Below, one piece after another: positions 1 to 9,285 of a stretch of DNA of 64,000 nucleotides. Positions within the stretch are counted from its first letter, which is position 1, and the number at the start of each line of letters is the position of its first letter. Source of the DNA: Sphingobacterium sp. B16(2022) (GTDB lineage Bacteria; Bacteroidota; Bacteroidia; Sphingobacteriales; Sphingobacteriaceae); contig NZ_JAAUVN010000001.1 in NCBI RefSeq assembly GCF_012030425.1, positions 496,001-560,000 of the forward strand. The letters are read 5' to 3'. The notes below the pieces were generated by a model. That model was not told the origin of the DNA. It ran no database searches and saw only the letters and a list, made by a program, of their open reading frames with translations. Position numbers and translations under genes: made by a program.

Positions 1-596
1 AGCTAACTTATCAACTTTTGCAATCTGATATTGAGGCTTTGTTAAAGTCCTTGAACATCAATAATATTATAATTATTGGATTTAGTGATGGTGGAATTAT
101 TTCGTACAGAATGGCAATTGAAAATGCTATAAAAATCAAAAAAATTGTGACTATAGGCGCTACATGGAACATTAAAGATCTATTAGCAACCGAAGAAATA
201 TTTTTGAATGTAACGGCTGCCGGTTGGAAAGAAAAGTTTCCAGATAGTTTTAATCTCTATCAGAAATTAAATCCTGAGCCTGATTTTGAGAAGCTTATAA
301 AATCAGTGGTAGCCTTATGGCTGGATAAAACCGAAACGGGATTTCCAAATGAAAGGGTGAGTGAAATCAATTGTCCAGCACTTATTGTAAGAGGTGACCA
401 AGATCATTTATTTTCTAGAAAAAGTGTTTTCGAAGTTGCAGAATGTATAGATAATGCCGCACTTTTAAATATTCCTTTTGCAGGACATGTCGCCTATGAA
501 GATCAACTGGAATTATTCTTCATTACTTTAAAGCAATTTTTAAATGAACAGTATTGCCGAGTGCAAAGCTCCAGGCGAATTGGGCATTTTACTTAA
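1..596 (+). CDS. alpha/beta hydrolase, 5' end outside window
   Basis: The reading frame is open from the window edge, so the N-terminus lies upstream; the first in-window start-like codon (TTG at 18) is probably internal. The nucleophile elbow GFSDGG sits about 30 residues into the visible part, followed by helices and the late Asp segment (RGDQDHLF) and His segment (FAGHVAYE) of a classic alpha/beta hydrolase triad. This places it with small esterase/C-C hydrolase-like enzymes; the substrate cannot be read from the sequence. The last residues after the NEQY segment look like read-through tail. It is followed by a strong hairpin and faces the convergent GH76 gene. Confidence 0.8.
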   Translation, partial: LTYQLLQSDIEALLKSLNINNIIIIGFSDGGIISYRMAIENAIKIKKIVTIGATWNIKDLLATEEIFLNVTAAGWKEKFPDSFNLYQKLNPEPDFEKLIKSVVALWLDKTETGFPNERVSEINCPALIVRGDQDHLFSRKSVFEVAECIDNAALLNIPFAGHVAYEDQLELFFITLKQFLNEQYCRVQSSRRIGHFT

Positions 597-701
597 TAGA
601 TGCGACCGTTCATTTAGTCGGTAAGGGAAGATATCAATACGGTATGTTATTTGATTCATCTTCCTGTATTTTTAGTTCAGTGTCAAATTGCACGCTAAAA
701 C

Positions 702-731
702 AAAAAGCCCAATCTTTCGACCGGGCTTTTT
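702..731. terminator. bidirectional intrinsic terminator
   Basis: A 9-bp stem (AAAAAGCCC / GGGCTTTTT) with a 12-nt loop and T-rich flanks on both strands lies between the convergent hydrolase and GH76 genes. It can stop transcription from either side. Confidence 0.8.
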
Positions 732-763
732 GCTGTGATGCAGAGCATGAATATCTGTTATAT

Positions 764-1966
764 TTACTTTAGGGTGTCTGGCACTTGTGATAAACGGGCA
801 TACATTTCAGCAAGGGCAAATTGATTTAATAGCCATTTCTGATCAGAAGGTTTTGCATCTGCAGTCCACTCTGTTCCGAATAAACCGTTTTTGTCTCGCA
901 TGGCTTTCCATGCATGTTCCAAATTGGAATGAAAAGCTTGGATATATTGGCTGTTTTTATCTTGGTGGTAAAGCTCAATAAATCCTCTCAGCATGATGGC
1001 GATAAACCAATTGTCGCTTTTTTTAAGTACGGGATAGTTTGCAGTTTTATCCTTTCCATTTCCTGCGGGATAGAAGAAATAAGCCAATGCTGATTTTGCT
1101 GAGAGCTGTGCATCTTTCAGATATTTTTCTTCTTTGGTCAGCTTATACAGCAAGGCACCTGCTTGGATCATCTGTCCTGTATTGTAGGGATATTTCGTTT
1201 TCTGAATTTCCCCTTTCAGGTTGATGTTGTCCCAATATAAGTGATCGGCCGGATCCTCGAGATTTTTCATCGTCCAGTTGTAAAGTGTAACGGCTTGCGT
1301 AAGATACTTTTTTTCTTGTGTTGCTTCATATAATTTAAGTAAATAAACGACCGCAGGAGCATTGGAACAGGTGTTTTTAGATTCTTTTCGTTGTTCGCAC
1401 CAATAGATACCACCACCGAGCTTGTCATCCATACCACTTTCTACAAAAGTCCAGATTTCCTTTGACTTTGCTAAATATGCAGGATTTTTACTTTGCAAAT
1501 AGAGGTCAGCAAAGTCAATACCCAGCCAGATATTGTCGTCATAAAAGCGGTCTGATGTCGGCGCACTATTTACATAGGAGGCGTAGGCTGCAGGTTGACG
1601 TTTATCATAGTAATTCTCAAGTCCCGGAAGCACCTCTTGGTCAATATGCTTTTTGATCTCTGGATCATTTGATTTTTCAAGAAGTGCTGTGTAAGCGGAT
1701 AAGCTTCCTGAAAATGGCCAAAGATAGGAGTAGGGGTTTGATTTCTTGCTATTATCTCCATCTCCAAGATAGCTCGCATTGTAAGTCTGGTCAAAAGGAT
1801 AAACTTCGCGGAAAAGATGCTTGCCATCTGCTACACCATAAAGTTTTTCAATTATCTGCAGGCTTTTAACCGCTCGTTGATAAGCGGTATTTTCACTGGC
1901 TTGTTGTGCATAGAGACCTGTTGTAATTAACAGGGCGATCCCTGTTCCAACGATTTGCTTGATCAT
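764..1966 (-). CDS. GH76 family glycoside hydrolase (endo-alpha-1,6-mannanase type)
   Basis: 400 aa with a Sec signal peptide (cleavage near GLYAQ, residue about 21) and no lipobox, so it is likely periplasmic. The Asp pair expected of GH76 catalysis is visible as FYDDNIW (D143, D144), and the later segments GGGIYW and CSNAPA are typical of the (alpha/alpha)6 barrel. GH76 enzymes cut alpha-1,6-mannan backbones such as those of yeast cell wall. It is the last gene of the five-gene susC operon, only 5 bp after the preceding GH76 gene, and is followed by a terminator. The two GH76 proteins differ in export (periplasm versus lipoprotein), suggesting surface and periplasmic steps of the same breakdown. 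Family confident; exact linkage inferred. Confidence 0.88.
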   Translation of the reverse strand: MIKQIVGTGIALLITTGLYAQQASENTAYQRAVKSLQIIEKLYGVADGKHLFREVYPFDQTYNASYLGDGDNSKKSNPYSYLWPFSGSLSAYTALLEKSNDPEIKKHIDQEVLPGLENYYDKRQPAAYASYVNSAPTSDRFYDDNIWLGIDFADLYLQSKNPAYLAKSKEIWTFVESGMDDKLGGGIYWCEQRKESKNTCSNAPAVVYLLKLYEATQEKKYLTQAVTLYNWTMKNLEDPADHLYWDNINLKGEIQKTKYPYNTGQMIQAGALLYKLTKEEKYLKDAQLSAKSALAYFFYPAGNGKDKTANYPVLKKSDNWFIAIMLRGFIELYHQDKNSQYIQAFHSNLEHAWKAMRDKNGLFGTEWTADAKPSDQKWLLNQFALAEMYARLSQVPDTLK

Positions 1967-1971
1967 ATTCG

Positions 1972-3108
1972 TTATTTTTTAGTTGATTTTTCAAATGATG
2001 CCAGTCCTTCAAAAAGCATAGCAGCGCTGGACTGGCTCGTTAATTGTGTCTGTCCGAGTGGTTTTTGTGTCCATGATGGGCTGAAAAGTAGGATCCCCGT
2101 ATCTTGCCCTTGCTGCCAAGCGACTTTTCCGTTGTTACGAATGAAGTTTTCAAATTTTGACCGAAAGGCTTCGTTAATACCATCTCTTTTCAAATATTCA
2201 ATAAAGTAACGTACAAAGATTCCCTTAAACAGGGCTCCATCTCCATCTCCTTCATTGCGGAGGACATTATTACTGGCATCGATACATTTGGTCATCGTAT
2301 AATTGGATGCTTTTTGTGCATCGTTCATATAAAGAGGGTCTTTCGTAATATCAAAAAGTTCCACTGCTGTTCCTAAAAATGTCCCTTGGTTATAGGTGAG
2401 GGCAGTCATATTGATGACGTCGGTTTCGCCATTGATATTGTCGTATACCGCACCTGTAGCCCTGTCAAAAAGGGTTTCTTTTTGCCAATCGTAGATGCGG
2501 ATGGCCCAATCCAGGTACTGCTCATCTTTTGTGAGTTTATACAACCGGGCGGCAAGAATACTTGCAGGTCCGTTGGAACAGGCATTTTTTGAATAAAGCA
2601 TATCCTTGCGCCAGGCTAATCCGCCGCCGGCATATTCGGTATTCCACGCTTTTAAGATATCATTCCAGAGGTGCAAAACTGCATCCATATACTTTTGCTC
2701 TTTTGTGATCTCAAAAAGGCGGAGCATGGTCAGTGCATTCCACTCCATATCATCATAGAAAACATTTTCATACGTATTGCCATTTTTCTTTTTGACACCT
2801 TCAAACCACTTGGCGAAGTAGTCTTTATATTTGGGGTCCTGGGTACGGAGATAGGCATCGATGACCACATCCATGGCATGTGCATTGGGCCAGTACTGGA
2901 AACCTAGATCTGAGCCATCACTTCCATAGTTAAAATAGCCTTCGTTGTTCCAAAATTGGGTGATCAGTTCATCTGAAGTTTGTTGCGCCATCTGATCCCA
3001 CGTGATATCCAGCTCGTCGTTGAACTGATATTCATCGTTGATCTTGCTGCAGCTGTTGAGGCTGAACAAGCTGAGGACGAGCAGTCCTATATACATTGAT
3101 TTCATCAT
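1972..3108 (-). CDS. GH76 family lipoprotein (surface alpha-mannanase type)
   Basis: 378 aa. The signal ends in the lipobox LNSC (C20) followed by SKIND, so it is lipid anchored, possibly on the cell surface. GH76 hallmarks are the Asp pair in VFYDDMEW (D119, D120), GGGLAW and KNACSNGPA. It starts 6 bp after the SusE-like gene and ends 5 bp before the second GH76 gene, so it is co-transcribed. As in known yeast-mannan loci, a surface GH76 could make large fragments for the SusC/D pair to import; that role is inferred from context. The start codon is the first of two consecutive ATGs. Confidence 0.88.
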   Translation of the reverse strand: MMKSMYIGLLVLSLFSLNSCSKINDEYQFNDELDITWDQMAQQTSDELITQFWNNEGYFNYGSDGSDLGFQYWPNAHAMDVVIDAYLRTQDPKYKDYFAKWFEGVKKKNGNTYENVFYDDMEWNALTMLRLFEITKEQKYMDAVLHLWNDILKAWNTEYAGGGLAWRKDMLYSKNACSNGPASILAARLYKLTKDEQYLDWAIRIYDWQKETLFDRATGAVYDNINGETDVINMTALTYNQGTFLGTAVELFDITKDPLYMNDAQKASNYTMTKCIDASNNVLRNEGDGDGALFKGIFVRYFIEYLKRDGINEAFRSKFENFIRNNGKVAWQQGQDTGILLFSPSWTQKPLGQTQLTSQSSAAMLFEGLASFEKSTKK

Positions 3109-3114
3109 AATGCG

Positions 3115-4260
3115 TTAGTTGACGGTGACTTGATGGGTGTACTCTTTATCTCCTTGTAAAATGACGCTAACCGTTGTCGACTTGCCGTCCACTTCACTTG
3201 CAAATTTCCATTTATCATCCCATTGGGTAACTGCTTTAAGCAATTTAATATAATAGTATGCTGGATCACTGGCAGGCGTTGGACGGCTGTCGGTTGGATT
3301 TTTTGCCCCAAACTGCTCGATCACACTTTTATTGTTGGCCACGGTTTCCAACTGAAATTTGTAGCGTTCATCTTTTCCCCAGCCTTCTTGCTTGAAAGCA
3401 ATGACCCCGGTACCTGACCAGATACCTTTGCCTTGGTAAGGGAGGTTGAACATAATTTTATTATCTGGCGAAAACCAAAGACCGATCGATTTGATTTCAG
3501 TAAAATTGATGGTCGCTACATTGAAATCTACTTGGATGCGGTATACCGCAGTTTTGGTAACTTCCATACCGAGATCTTCGGTTGCTTCTTTTAGTTTGAC
3601 CTGGTTGTCTGAATAGAAGCGGCGTGCATCGTTATCTTTTCGATCTACAAAAACATATTTTTTACCAGCTTCCAATTTGGTGTAGATTTCAAATTCACCT
3701 GTGGCTGTCTGTTTAAAAGCAAGGGCAGCGGCGATGTCAGCTCCACCTTCGGAAGCTTCTCCTGTAGCATACAGTTCGTTTGGAATATCGGCAAATCCTT
3801 CGAGGCTTGAGATTTTGAGTTTACGCACTACGGGTGAAATAACACGGTTGATACCACGGGAAGTGACAATCGTCCATTGTACATCACCACTTTCTCCCGG
3901 ATTGATTCCTGCAAGGGAAGCAACTGAATTGAGCACTTTATGGGTGATATAGGCATTGGTCGCATAGCCTTTATTGTTTGAGGTCAGTTTATAGAGCGGT
4001 TTTGAAAAATCTCCACCTACGACATCAAAGGCGATTTCATATTGTGGAGCCCCGCCGTCTTCGGTCAGTGCCGCTTCCCATTCAAAGAAGAGTGATGCAG
4101 AGGCTGCGCTTACCAGTTTAACGGCTTTATTGTCGAAAGGTTCAAATAAGTTGTCGACTGCTGTGACCTGTACATCTGTATAGGCGATGTTGTCGGTTTT
4201 ACAAGATCCTAAGGTGGCTATAACGGCGGCAAGCCAGATTAATATTGCTGTTTTTTTCAT
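3115..4260 (-). CDS. SusE-type glycan-binding outer-membrane lipoprotein
   Basis: 381 aa with lipobox LGSC (C20). After the anchor comes a SusE N-terminal fibronectin-like region (about residues 30-140, with the typical FFEWEAALTEDGG segment), then two carbohydrate-binding-like beta domains; the last ends in a typical VILQGDKEY-type strand. SusE/SusF proteins bind glycan at the surface beside SusC/D and have no enzyme activity. The gene lies directly after susD-like (17 bp gap) and 6 bp before a GH76 gene. The C-terminal half is poorly conserved in this family, so ligand specificity cannot be told. Confidence 0.82.
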   Translation of the reverse strand: MKKTAILIWLAAVIATLGSCKTDNIAYTDVQVTAVDNLFEPFDNKAVKLVSAASASLFFEWEAALTEDGGAPQYEIAFDVVGGDFSKPLYKLTSNNKGYATNAYITHKVLNSVASLAGINPGESGDVQWTIVTSRGINRVISPVVRKLKISSLEGFADIPNELYATGEASEGGADIAAALAFKQTATGEFEIYTKLEAGKKYVFVDRKDNDARRFYSDNQVKLKEATEDLGMEVTKTAVYRIQVDFNVATINFTEIKSIGLWFSPDNKIMFNLPYQGKGIWSGTGVIAFKQEGWGKDERYKFQLETVANNKSVIEQFGAKNPTDSRPTPASDPAYYYIKLLKAVTQWDDKWKFASEVDGKSTTVSVILQGDKEYTHQVTVN

Positions 4261-4277
4261 GATTTTATGCGATTAAA

Positions 4278-5912
4278 TTAGTTTGCGTAACCCGGATTAT
4301 TGGGTAACAAATTTTTGTTCAGATCCATTTGGGCACGTGGTACCGACCAGAGGTAATCTCTGCTGTCATCAAACCTGCGGTTATCAAGGCGGATATAATC
4401 CGAGTTGCCATTGGCGAATTTTGCTCCGGTGACGGTACCGTCTAAGTAAGTTTTTCCAGCTTTCCAGCGTACGATATCGTAATAGCGTAAGCCTTCCAGT
4501 GCGAGCTCGCTTCGACGTTCATTACGAATCAGGGTAGTAAGTGCTGCCGCACTTATTCCTGTAGGGAAATCGAGTGCTGATGCTGCTGTAAATTTGGCTC
4601 TATCTCGGATGGGGCGGATTGTACGGTTCCAGACGCTGGCATCCATCTTACCCAATTGATGCTGCGCCTCGGCATACATCAACAGGACATCGGCATAACG
4701 GAACATAATGATATTGAGGCCTGAGTTGTAATCCTGGGTTACGGATGGATCATAATATTTCTTGACATAATAACCTGTTGGGGAGGAATTTGCACTAGCA
4801 TTTATATATACATCTGCTTTTTCGGTATCGTTGCTTCCTGTACCTGGTTTTGTATAGATGGTACGTATCGTTCCATTAAAGTCGGTCCACTTGCCACCAT
4901 GGAAGACAATCGTTGCCGACATACGGGGATCGCGATTAACATAGGGATTGTTGTCCGAATAGGCAGCATCTTCTGTTATCGGAATACCCTTTGTGGTTAA
5001 GTAGTTATTGACTAAACTTTGAAGTGGCGCATAAGCATTGAGGCGAGCACCGGCAGATAGGGGGGCTGCATCGTAAAGTTTATTCCATTGTTTTTTACCC
5101 GGAACATAAGCATAATCTAAGATGACTTCTTGATTGTATTCATTGGCGGGCTGAAAAAGACCTTCATAGCTATTGAATAGGGCATAAGTGCCGTAGACAC
5201 CCTGATTTTGCATCAGACTGTCGCAGTAATCAGCTGTCTTCTGCCAATTGCTCTCATATAGATATGCTCGTGCTTGAAAGGCCATTGCCGCACCTCTAGT
5301 GATTCGTCCGCGGTCACTTAAAGCTAATTCATTGCGATTTGGAAGCATCATGCTGATGGCGGAGAGCTCGTCATGGATAAAGGCAAGTATAGTTGCTTTA
5401 GGGGTTCTCTTGATTGTTTCTGATTCTGCCAAGGTAATATCGGAGGTGAAAAATGGTACGTCTCCGAAAAAGTTGACAAGACGAAAGTAAATGAAAGCGC
5501 GTATAAAACGGATTTCTGCTGATTTTCTTTTTTTCCAGGCTTCGTTGCCATCAGGGACACGATCCAAATTGGCCAAAAATACATGGCAGGTCTTTAATCC
5601 ACCGTAGGCATCGGACCACTCCGAGGCGAAACGTGGCATGTTTGGATTAGCCAAACCATTTCGGATCAGCCGTTGGTCGGTTGCCGAACGTCCCTCGTAG
5701 ATATTGTCACTGAGTGCTTCGTCATTCCACATTTTATCAGCAGAATACATTTGATTGTAAGCCATGTTAACCATCAGTTCGGCATTGGCTGCAGATTCCC
5801 AATAGGTGGCATCTGTAAATTCTTTTGTCAGGACGGGATCCATGCTGTTGCAAGAGCTTGTGAAAGCCACCACGAAACCAGTAATACCCATCATTTTTAA
5901 AATTTTGTTCAT
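4278..5912 (-). CDS. SusD/RagB-type nutrient-binding outer-membrane lipoprotein
   Basis: 544 aa, normal length for the family. Lipobox TSSC (C21), then the SusD N-terminal signature (FTDATYW, AELMVNMAYNQMY) and TPR-like helices; C-terminal hallmarks are IRNERRSELALEGLRYYDIVRWK and the closing segment LLPNNPGY. SusD proteins form the lid of the SusC barrel and bind the oligosaccharide. It starts 10 bp after susC-like and precedes SusE-like. Given the two GH76 partners, an alpha-mannan oligosaccharide is the likely ligand (inference). Confidence 0.93.
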   Translation of the reverse strand: MNKILKMMGITGFVVAFTSSCNSMDPVLTKEFTDATYWESAANAELMVNMAYNQMYSADKMWNDEALSDNIYEGRSATDQRLIRNGLANPNMPRFASEWSDAYGGLKTCHVFLANLDRVPDGNEAWKKRKSAEIRFIRAFIYFRLVNFFGDVPFFTSDITLAESETIKRTPKATILAFIHDELSAISMMLPNRNELALSDRGRITRGAAMAFQARAYLYESNWQKTADYCDSLMQNQGVYGTYALFNSYEGLFQPANEYNQEVILDYAYVPGKKQWNKLYDAAPLSAGARLNAYAPLQSLVNNYLTTKGIPITEDAAYSDNNPYVNRDPRMSATIVFHGGKWTDFNGTIRTIYTKPGTGSNDTEKADVYINASANSSPTGYYVKKYYDPSVTQDYNSGLNIIMFRYADVLLMYAEAQHQLGKMDASVWNRTIRPIRDRAKFTAASALDFPTGISAAALTTLIRNERRSELALEGLRYYDIVRWKAGKTYLDGTVTGAKFANGNSDYIRLDNRRFDDSRDYLWSVPRAQMDLNKNLLPNNPGYAN

Positions 5913-5922
5913 GTTCTTATTT

Positions 5923-8900
5923 TTAAAACTGAATATCTATTCCTAAACCGTAATATTTTAATGTCGGGTAGTTTCGTCCGCTGTTTGCTGCCCCTGACAT
6001 GTTGCCATCAAATTCTGAAGATTCCGGATCGATCCAGGAGTTGAGACTCAGTGTCAGCAGATTTTGGGCGTTCACAAATATCCGTGCCTTTTGCAGATGC
6101 AGGCGGCTTGCGAAGTTCGATGACAAGGAATAGCCGATCTGCAGGTTTTTCAGTCTGGCATACTTACCGTTGAATAAGAAGATATCTGATTCCGTTTGGT
6201 AATTGTTCGTAGTCGATGCTGAGCCTGCGGCCGTGAGCCTTGGCCATGCTGCTCCCGTATTGGTCGGTGTCCAATAATCGAGCTGGTGCTGATAGATGGC
6301 ATAGGAGTAGTTCTCGTGGAACGGCTCGACCAATTCGCCCCTTACCATCATATCCCTACTGCCCACACCTTGCCAGAACATGCTGAAATCGATGTTTTTG
6401 TAAGTGAGGTCGTATGTAAATCCAAAGGTGTAACGAGGAAAGGCATTGCCCAAGACAAATCGGTCTTTGGAATCTATGACACCATCATTATTGCGGTCAA
6501 TATAGCGGACGTCACCAGGTTGCAAATCCGAAGCGGCAACGCCAACTGGTAATGCTGCGGTTTCAATTTCTTGTATATTTTTGAAATAGTTCTGAACTTT
6601 ATAACCGTAGTAGGAATTAAAAGGTAGTCCTTCGCGTACTATTTTTCGGATGCGGTCGGATTCGGAGAACTGCTCTTTTCCTTCAAAATAAGTCACCTCA
6701 TTGTGTGAGTCTCCAATGTTTGCCATGAAATTATGCTGGAATTCACCGGTTTTCGTTCTGTAGGACAGTACAAATTCCCATCCTTGATTTTTCATCTTTC
6801 CAATATTAGTCTTGGCAGGTCCCGTTCCAAATGTTGATGGAATCGTTGGAGTGATGAGGATATCACTTGTATTTTTATGGAAATAATCGAAGCTGGCGGT
6901 CAGACTGTTATGAAAGAATGAGGCATCTAATCCGATATTGAAATTATGCGTTTTTTCCCAGCGCAGGTCTTCATTGGCATAAGTAAACCCAGCTCCACTG
7001 ACAGCTTCGTTGTTGAAGCCGTAACTGTTATTGACCGGTGTATAGCGGGTGAGGTACTGATAAGGAGGAATATCTTGATTTCCCAATATACCGTATGAAG
7101 AACGGAGTTTTAGATCACCGACACGTTCTTTATAGGATTCCATAAAACCCTCTTCCGAGATGCGCCAGCCGAGCGATAGCGATGGGAAGAAGCCCCAGCG
7201 GTTATGCTTGGCAAATTTGGAAGAGCCGTCGTAACGGAAAGAGGCTTCCATAAAATAACGTTGGGCATACGCATAGTTTAATCTTCCGATGAGTGATGTA
7301 ATGCTCGTCTCTTCGGTGCCTTCGGGTGTGGTTCTACTGGAAGGATCGATGATGGTTCCTGTGGTTGGTGTACCTAAGATCGGATCGGTGAACTGCAATT
7401 TGATTTCATTTTGCCGGCGGGTAAAAGACTCATTGGTAGCCCCGAAAAGACCTTTGAATTCATGATCGCCAAAGGTGCGGTTGTAATCCAATAACAATTG
7501 ATAGTTGAGCATGGATACTTTTTCATTAAAGTCTTCGGTATTACGGGTTGAATTGACATATACCAAAGGTTTTTCTGCGTCCGCACTGGAATACAGCGGT
7601 ACCTGAATCCGTCGGATGTACCGGTGATCTGAAGTGAGTTCTGCACCGAAAACCCCGCGCAATTTCAAACCTTCCATGAGTTTCACATCCAACGCAATGT
7701 TGGCATTGAAATAATCATTGTCTTTCTTCTGGTATCCACCTTCCCTTAATTCGGCTAAGGGATTCTGATCGGTCAGCGCATTATTGATCAGGTAGCGGCC
7801 ATTGTCGGCCTGCATCCGATAATAATAGTAGGAGGGGATACGGGAGGAATTGATGATGGCATTGCCAGCTGTCGTGTTCAGTCCGTTATTTCTGGAATAG
7901 GCCAAAATACTACTTAATTTGAAGATTCCAAATTCATTGCTGAGGTTGGAGCGTAGGTTGAAGCGTTCGATTCCATAGTCTTTGTTACCGACAAAATTGC
8001 TCCGTTGATTGAGATAGCCTCCGGAGAAAAGATAGGTCGAATGCTCACCACCACCAGAAATGGAGACATTATGATTTTGCTGCAGTGCAGTCTGCATGAT
8101 CCGGTCATAATTCCACTCTTCCTCATCGCGATGGTTGTAGAGATCCATGATCTGATCGGGAGTGAACTCAGGGTCTGAACCAATGTTCGTTAAGGCAAGA
8201 TTTTTCAAGGTGGCATTTTGGTAGCCTGCAATAGGAGAAAAAAGGATTTTAGGATCTTGAATACCGGCCATCGCAGATAGAGTAACGCGTGGTGCCCGGT
8301 TCTTTACTCCCGATTTTGTTGTCACAAGCAATACTCCGTTTGCTGATCTGGAACCGTAAATGGCAGCTGAACCGGCATCCTTTAGTACAGATACGCTTTC
8401 GATATCTGCTGGATTGAGTTTGTTGAGTGCTCCGGATTCAGAGATCAGACCGTCGATGACAACCAGTGGACCGTTACTGTTCATGGTGGAAATCCCCCTG
8501 ATGTTGATGTTCATGGTGTTGTCATTGGGATCCATGCTTCGTTGCTGGATGTTGAGACTTGGAGAGGCACCCTGTAGCGCCTGGGTAACGTTGGCAACAG
8601 GTCTGTTTTCAATGGCGTTGGCATTGATCTGATCTACTGCCCCTACAACAGATCTACGGGTTGTAGTGCCGTAACCGACCACAATCACTTCGTCGAGCGA
8701 TTGACTGTCTGCAGTCATCTGAACTCTGATGACATTGCTTTCGATGCGCATTTCAACATTTTGGTAGCCTATGTAGGTGACACGAATGCGGTCTCCAATT
8801 TTTCCAGGCACGGAAAAGCTTCCTTCTGGATTCGTCACCACTGTTGTGGTGGTTCCAAGCAAAAGTACGGTAGCTCCCTGAATAGGCTTGCCGTTTTCAT

Positions 8901-9033
8901 CGATGACTTTCCCCTGCACAGCTTGCTGGGCAGCCGTCCATTTGAGGAAAGTAGGTTTCGATATTGCTATATAAGGGGCATGCCCAAATAGCAGTATACC
9001 TGAAACCAGGAATAATTTTGACTTTTTAATCAT
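5923..9033 (-). CDS. SusC/RagA-type TonB-dependent glycan transporter
   Basis: 1036 aa. Signal sequence, then a carboxypeptidase-regulatory-like domain (about residues 37-108), the TonB-box segment DEVIVVGYGT (114-123), the plug (about 125-235, with NIRGISTMNSNGPLVVIDG-type residues) and a 22-strand barrel ending in an aromatic residue (DIQF). It pumps SusD-captured oligosaccharide across the outer membrane using TonB energy. It is the first gene of the five-gene operon (SusC, SusD, SusE, two GH76). No anti-sigma-binding N-terminal extension is seen; instead a LacI-type palindrome lies upstream, so control is probably by the LacI regulator at 11598-12587. Confidence 0.95.
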   Translation of the reverse strand: MIKKSKLFLVSGILLFGHAPYIAISKPTFLKWTAAQQAVQGKVIDENGKPIQGATVLLLGTTTTVVTNPEGSFSVPGKIGDRIRVTYIGYQNVEMRIESNVIRVQMTADSQSLDEVIVVGYGTTTRRSVVGAVDQINANAIENRPVANVTQALQGASPSLNIQQRSMDPNDNTMNINIRGISTMNSNGPLVVIDGLISESGALNKLNPADIESVSVLKDAGSAAIYGSRSANGVLLVTTKSGVKNRAPRVTLSAMAGIQDPKILFSPIAGYQNATLKNLALTNIGSDPEFTPDQIMDLYNHRDEEEWNYDRIMQTALQQNHNVSISGGGEHSTYLFSGGYLNQRSNFVGNKDYGIERFNLRSNLSNEFGIFKLSSILAYSRNNGLNTTAGNAIINSSRIPSYYYYRMQADNGRYLINNALTDQNPLAELREGGYQKKDNDYFNANIALDVKLMEGLKLRGVFGAELTSDHRYIRRIQVPLYSSADAEKPLVYVNSTRNTEDFNEKVSMLNYQLLLDYNRTFGDHEFKGLFGATNESFTRRQNEIKLQFTDPILGTPTTGTIIDPSSRTTPEGTEETSITSLIGRLNYAYAQRYFMEASFRYDGSSKFAKHNRWGFFPSLSLGWRISEEGFMESYKERVGDLKLRSSYGILGNQDIPPYQYLTRYTPVNNSYGFNNEAVSGAGFTYANEDLRWEKTHNFNIGLDASFFHNSLTASFDYFHKNTSDILITPTIPSTFGTGPAKTNIGKMKNQGWEFVLSYRTKTGEFQHNFMANIGDSHNEVTYFEGKEQFSESDRIRKIVREGLPFNSYYGYKVQNYFKNIQEIETAALPVGVAASDLQPGDVRYIDRNNDGVIDSKDRFVLGNAFPRYTFGFTYDLTYKNIDFSMFWQGVGSRDMMVRGELVEPFHENYSYAIYQHQLDYWTPTNTGAAWPRLTAAGSASTTNNYQTESDIFLFNGKYARLKNLQIGYSLSSNFASRLHLQKARIFVNAQNLLTLSLNSWIDPESSEFDGNMSGAANSGRNYPTLKYYGLGIDIQF

Positions 9034-9097
9034 AGTGAATAAAAGTTTATATGTTGGTTATTTTAGCTAGATTGCTAAACCGTGTTTGCTGTATAAC

Positions 9098-9109
9098 TAA
9101 ACCGGTTTA
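9098..9109. promoter_or_regulatory. LacI-type operator before susC-like gene
   Basis: Perfect 12-bp palindrome TAAACCGGTTTA, about 65 bp upstream of the susC-like start. Its AAACCGGTTT core is identical to the core of the palindrome before the ROK kinase gene. A weaker related sequence (GCTAAACCGTGTTTGC) lies just downstream at 9074-9089. CG-centred palindromes are typical LacI-family sites. Confidence 0.7.
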
Positions 9110-9238
9110 ACAAATTTAAATATATTATTGAAATAACCTATTATTTTGAATATTTTTTTTGAAAAATGTATTTCGATAAAGAGTAAAAGGATATCGATCT
9201 ACATGTACAGGCGAAAAAGACCGAAAACATTGATAATA

Positions 9239-9270
9239 AAAAAGGGGCAACGTGTATGTTGCCCCTTTTT
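9239..9270 (-). terminator. intrinsic terminator after sugar porter gene
   Basis: 13-bp stem AAAAAGGGGCAAC / GTTGCCCCTTTTT with a 6-nt loop, just past the porter stop. It separates the ROK/porter unit from the susC operon. Confidence 0.85.
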
Positions 9271-9285
9271 CTGTTTATGGGTATG

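Noticed and set aside
554..772. Small ORF after the first hydrolase
   Set aside because: It covers the terminator hairpin, has no family likeness and overlaps the hydrolase tail.
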